DNA of 64,000 nucleotides, from the NCBI GenBank assembly GCA_963792405.1, contig CAWBVU010000006.1:124001-188000 (forward strand). The letters are read 5' to 3'. A model generated the notes under the pieces. That model worked only from the letters and a program-made list of their open reading frames with translations. It had not been told where the DNA came from and searched no databases. Source of the DNA: SZUA-442 sp963792405. GTDB taxonomy: Bacteria; Actinomycetota; Acidimicrobiia; Spongiisociales; UBA5794. Both the position numbers and the translations under genes were made by a program. Positions 61,689-64,000 of the stretch are shown in pieces. Position 1 is the first letter of the stretch. The number at the start of each line of letters is the position of its first letter.

Positions 61689-62474
61689 ATGCTGATCGAA
61701 CTGCACGGGGCGGGACGCGCCGGAGGGGCGCTCGCGATCGCCGCGACGAGGGCCGGACACGCCATCACCTCGATCGAGAGCAGGGATCCCGCGTCGGTGG
61801 AGGTGCTGCAGGGCCTCGTCGGGGTCACGGGGGGACCCCCGGACCTCCGCGTCATCGCTGTGTCCGACGGTGTGATCGGCGAGGTCGCGGGATCCCTCGT
61901 CGACCGACCTGCGGTCCCGACCGTGCACATGTCCGGAGCGGTGCCCGTCGATGCCCTCGGTGTGCTTGCGACCGCGGGCGCCCCGGTCGGATCGTTCCAT
62001 CCCCTCCAGACGCTCCCTGACCCCGTCACCGGGGCCGACCGGCTCCCCGGTGCGTGGATCGCCGTCACGGCGGATGAGCCCCTTCGGGCGACCCTTCACG
62101 ACCTCGCGCGGTCGCTGGGGTGTGTGCCGTTCGACCTCGATGACGCCGTGAAGCCCACCTACCACGCCGCTGCTGCGGCGGCGGCGAACTTCACGGTGGC
62201 GGCGCTCGGGGTGGCGGCGCGCCTCTTCGCCGAGGCGGGCGTCCCATTCGCTGCGGCACGGCCCCTCGTCGACGCCGTCGTCGCGAACGCGTTCGCCCTC
62301 GGCCCCGCCTCCGCCCTCACGGGGCCGATCGCCCGAGGTGATACCGCCACTGTGCGGGCGCAACTCGACGCCGTGGCACGCATCGAGGACGTAGCGGAGA
62401 CGTTCGTCGACATGGCGAGGGCCACCGCCCGCTTCGCCTCCGCGACCGACGAGGTCCGGAAGGTGATCGGATGA
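61689..62474 (+). CDS. Rossmann/DUF2520 protein, possible ketopantoate reductase
   Basis: A 261-residue NAD(P)-binding protein: ELHGAGRAGGALAIAATRAGH (GxGxxG), a proline-rich SFHPLQTLPDP and the helical DUF2520 domain (about 120-261, with HAAAAAAANF). Its position directly before panC (4-base overlap) suggests a pantothenate role; PanG of Francisella, a ketopantoate reductase, has this domain layout. The gene could serve as panE here, since none is seen. Start ATG 61689 with a good ribosome site. Confidence 0.75.
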   Translation: MLIELHGAGRAGGALAIAATRAGHAITSIESRDPASVEVLQGLVGVTGGPPDLRVIAVSDGVIGEVAGSLVDRPAVPTVHMSGAVPVDALGVLATAGAPVGSFHPLQTLPDPVTGADRLPGAWIAVTADEPLRATLHDLARSLGCVPFDLDDAVKPTYHAAAAAAANFTVAALGVAARLFAEAGVPFAAARPLVDAVVANAFALGPASALTGPIARGDTATVRAQLDAVARIEDVAETFVDMARATARFASATDEVRKVIG

Positions 62475-63355
62475 ACGTCTGCACGACGTTCGAGGAGGCG
62501 AGGGGCCTCGTGTCGGGACGCGTGGGGCTCGTCCCGACCATGGGATACCTCCACGAGGGCCATCTGCGGCTCGTGGGCGCTGCGGCGTCGGAGAACGACT
62601 CGACGATCGTCACCGTGTTCGTCAACCCGCTCCAATTCGGCGAGGCACGGGACCTCGAGTCCTATCCCAGGGATCTCGACCGCGACGCGGCCCTGGCAGA
62701 GGCCGCGGGGGTCGATGTGGTCGTGGCACCGTCGGTGGCGTACATGTACCCGACGGGCAGCAGGACGATGGTGATCGTCGAGGACGTGTCGGACGCGATG
62801 GAGGGGATCCATCGCCCCGGGCACTTCGCAGGCGTCGCCACCGTGGTCACCAAGCTGTTCGCCGGGTTGGCGCCGGACTCCGCGTACTTCGGCCGGAAGG
62901 ACGCCCAGCAGCTCGCTGTCATCTCCACGCTGGTTCGTGACCTCTCGTTCCCGATCGAGGTGAGGGGTATCCCGGTGGTGAGGGAGTCGGACGGCCTCGC
63001 CCTCTCCAGCCGCAACGTGCGGCTCTCGCACCATGCGCGACGAGCGGCGGGAACGCTTTCGAAAGGGCTCATGGCGGCGGCAGATCTGATCGATCGCGGC
63101 GCGTCGGACGTCACGGCCATCGTCGACGCGGTGCGCACGCCCATGGAGGCCGAGCCACTCGTCCGGATCGAGTACGTCGCACTCGCCGACGCATCTTCGG
63201 CGGAGCCGGTCAGCACCCTCGGAGGCCACCAGTTCATCGCGGTGGCGGCCGTCGTCGACGGGGTGCGGCTCATCGACTCGCTCACCATCACCGATGGGGA
63301 CGTCGACAGGGGCGAGGTCCTGCCATCATCGAGCATCCTGTACGGAGGAACCTGA
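62471..63355 (+). CDS. panC: Pantothenate synthetase
   Basis: A 294-residue enzyme that condenses pantoate and beta-alanine. It carries MGYLHEGHLRLV (HIGH-type motif, residues 18-29), VFVNPLQF, YFGRKDAQQLAV and SSRNVRLS (KMSKS-type). Length is normal. ATG 62471 overlaps the upstream stop; its stop overlaps coaX by 1 base. No panB or panD is in the window. Confidence 0.95.
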   Translation: MNVCTTFEEARGLVSGRVGLVPTMGYLHEGHLRLVGAAASENDSTIVTVFVNPLQFGEARDLESYPRDLDRDAALAEAAGVDVVVAPSVAYMYPTGSRTMVIVEDVSDAMEGIHRPGHFAGVATVVTKLFAGLAPDSAYFGRKDAQQLAVISTLVRDLSFPIEVRGIPVVRESDGLALSSRNVRLSHHARRAAGTLSKGLMAAADLIDRGASDVTAIVDAVRTPMEAEPLVRIEYVALADASSAEPVSTLGGHQFIAVAAVVDGVRLIDSLTITDGDVDRGEVLPSSSILYGGT

Positions 63356-64000
63356 TGCTGCTCACGATCGACGTCGGCAACACGCAGATCGCTCTCGGCA
63401 TGTTCGACGGCGACGACCTGATCGGCCACTGGCGCGTCTCGACCGAGGCGGACGCCACCTTCGACGAGATCCGGTGGCAGCTCAGCGGCATCCTCGGCGC
63501 GGATGGCTTCGCCCAGAGCGACATCGGGGGCGTGTGCGTGTCGAGCGTCGTTCCCTCGATGACGGCGACGATTCGGCGTGTCGCCCCCCACGTCGTGTCG
63601 GGGAACGTGGTCGTGGTCGAGCCCGGTGTCCGTACGGGCCTGTCGATCGAGATCGACAACCCGAGGGAGGTCGGTGCGGACCGGATCGTCAACTCGGTCG
63701 CAGCGAAGGCCAGGTACGAGATCCCCGTGGTCGTCGTCGACTTCGGGACCTCGACGAACTTCGACGTGGTCGGGCCGACCGGCGCCTACCTCGGTGGCGC
63801 CATCGCACCGGGCCTCGAGATCTCGACCAATGCGCTCGTGTCGGGGACGGCGGCGCTGCGGAGGGTGGAGTTCACGCCACCTCGTTCGGTGATCGGGAAG
63901 GGGACGGTCGAGGCGATCCAGTCAGGGGCCCTCTACGGCCACGCCGGGATGGTCGACGGCATCATGGAACGCATCGCCCGCGAGCTCGGCACACCCGTGA
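63355..64000 (+). CDS. coaX: Type III pantothenate kinase (3' end outside window)
   Basis: The first 215 residues of CoaX: DVGNTQIALGMF (phosphate-binding), GADRIVNSVAA, and VVDFGTSTNFDVV. It phosphorylates pantothenate, the first step of CoA synthesis, and needs no feedback control by CoA. A GGAGG site is 6 bases before ATG 63355. The window ends about 40 residues before the expected stop, so the C-terminus is missing. Confidence 0.93.
   Translation, partial: MLLTIDVGNTQIALGMFDGDDLIGHWRVSTEADATFDEIRWQLSGILGADGFAQSDIGGVCVSSVVPSMTATIRRVAPHVVSGNVVVVEPGVRTGLSIEIDNPREVGADRIVNSVAAKARYEIPVVVVDFGTSTNFDVVGPTGAYLGGAIAPGLEISTNALVSGTAALRRVEFTPPRSVIGKGTVEAIQSGALYGHAGMVDGIMERIARELGTPV

Overview
The window is a 64 kb, GC-rich, densely packed chromosomal segment. 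I see no prophage, no intact insertion sequence and no CRISPR array. Gene content points to an actinobacterium, probably an uncultured member of the Acidimicrobiia or a close relative. The pointers are a SigR/RsrA-type redox sigma pair, the DUF2342 family linked to F420 genomes, a deazaflavin-type oxidoreductase, a PimB'-like mannosyltransferase, a DUF222/HNH (13E12-type) protein, a topoisomerase I without zinc fingers, a secretin-less Tad locus, and many apparently leaderless promoters. The lineage is inferred from gene families only.

Layout. 2-2843: the end of tldD, tldE, a DUF2007 protein and a convergent thioredoxin. 2995-9387: a complete System I cytochrome c maturation operon (ccmA-B-C-D-E-F-H-I-G) with most stop and start codons overlapping. 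9421-12229: a divergent DUF2277 / aminopeptidase N pair. 12284-16983: histidine degradation (hutH, hutU with an N-terminal extension, hutI). 17023-21442: a phosphodiesterase, a MOSC protein, an F420-type oxidoreductase, an unknown gene and leuCD. 21535-25018: an exported protein, a HTH regulator with a 34-bp palindromic operator and its MFS partner, and a HAD phosphatase. 25141-29003: a minimal Tad/Flp pilus cluster, with an LCP lipoprotein converging on its end.

30383-39022 is a potassium and pyrophosphate cluster: two short TrkA proteins, a 47-residue membrane protein, TrkH, an exported protein, a membrane pyrophosphatase of the K+-dependent sequence type (interrupted by a -1 shift at a G run), then full-length TrkA and a second TrkH. 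39073-47671: a histidine-phosphatase tandem, a glycosyltransferase, topA, tmk, holB, an acyltransferase and an epimerase. 47676-50504: GNAT, DUF222/HNH, tRNA-Thr(CGT), and a decayed copy of the tRNA 3' end beside an NTF2-like gene. 50505-53251: two ECF sigma modules, one with a fused membrane/NTF2 partner and one SigR/RsrA-like. 53291-58942: small genes, a DUF2342 metalloprotease, tilS, hpt and ftsH. 58911-64000: folP, a degenerate phosphatase-like gene, a FolK-thioesterase fusion, then panG-like, panC and coaX (cut by the window end).

The genes group into respiration (heme c assembly), amino-acid turnover, K+ homeostasis coupled to pyrophosphate energy, and folate and CoA precursor synthesis. 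A pattern running through the window is a TANNNT-like -10 hexamer, often TAGCCT or TAGGCT, placed 6-8 bases before a start codon with no ribosome binding site. This implies leaderless transcripts for at least 16 genes.
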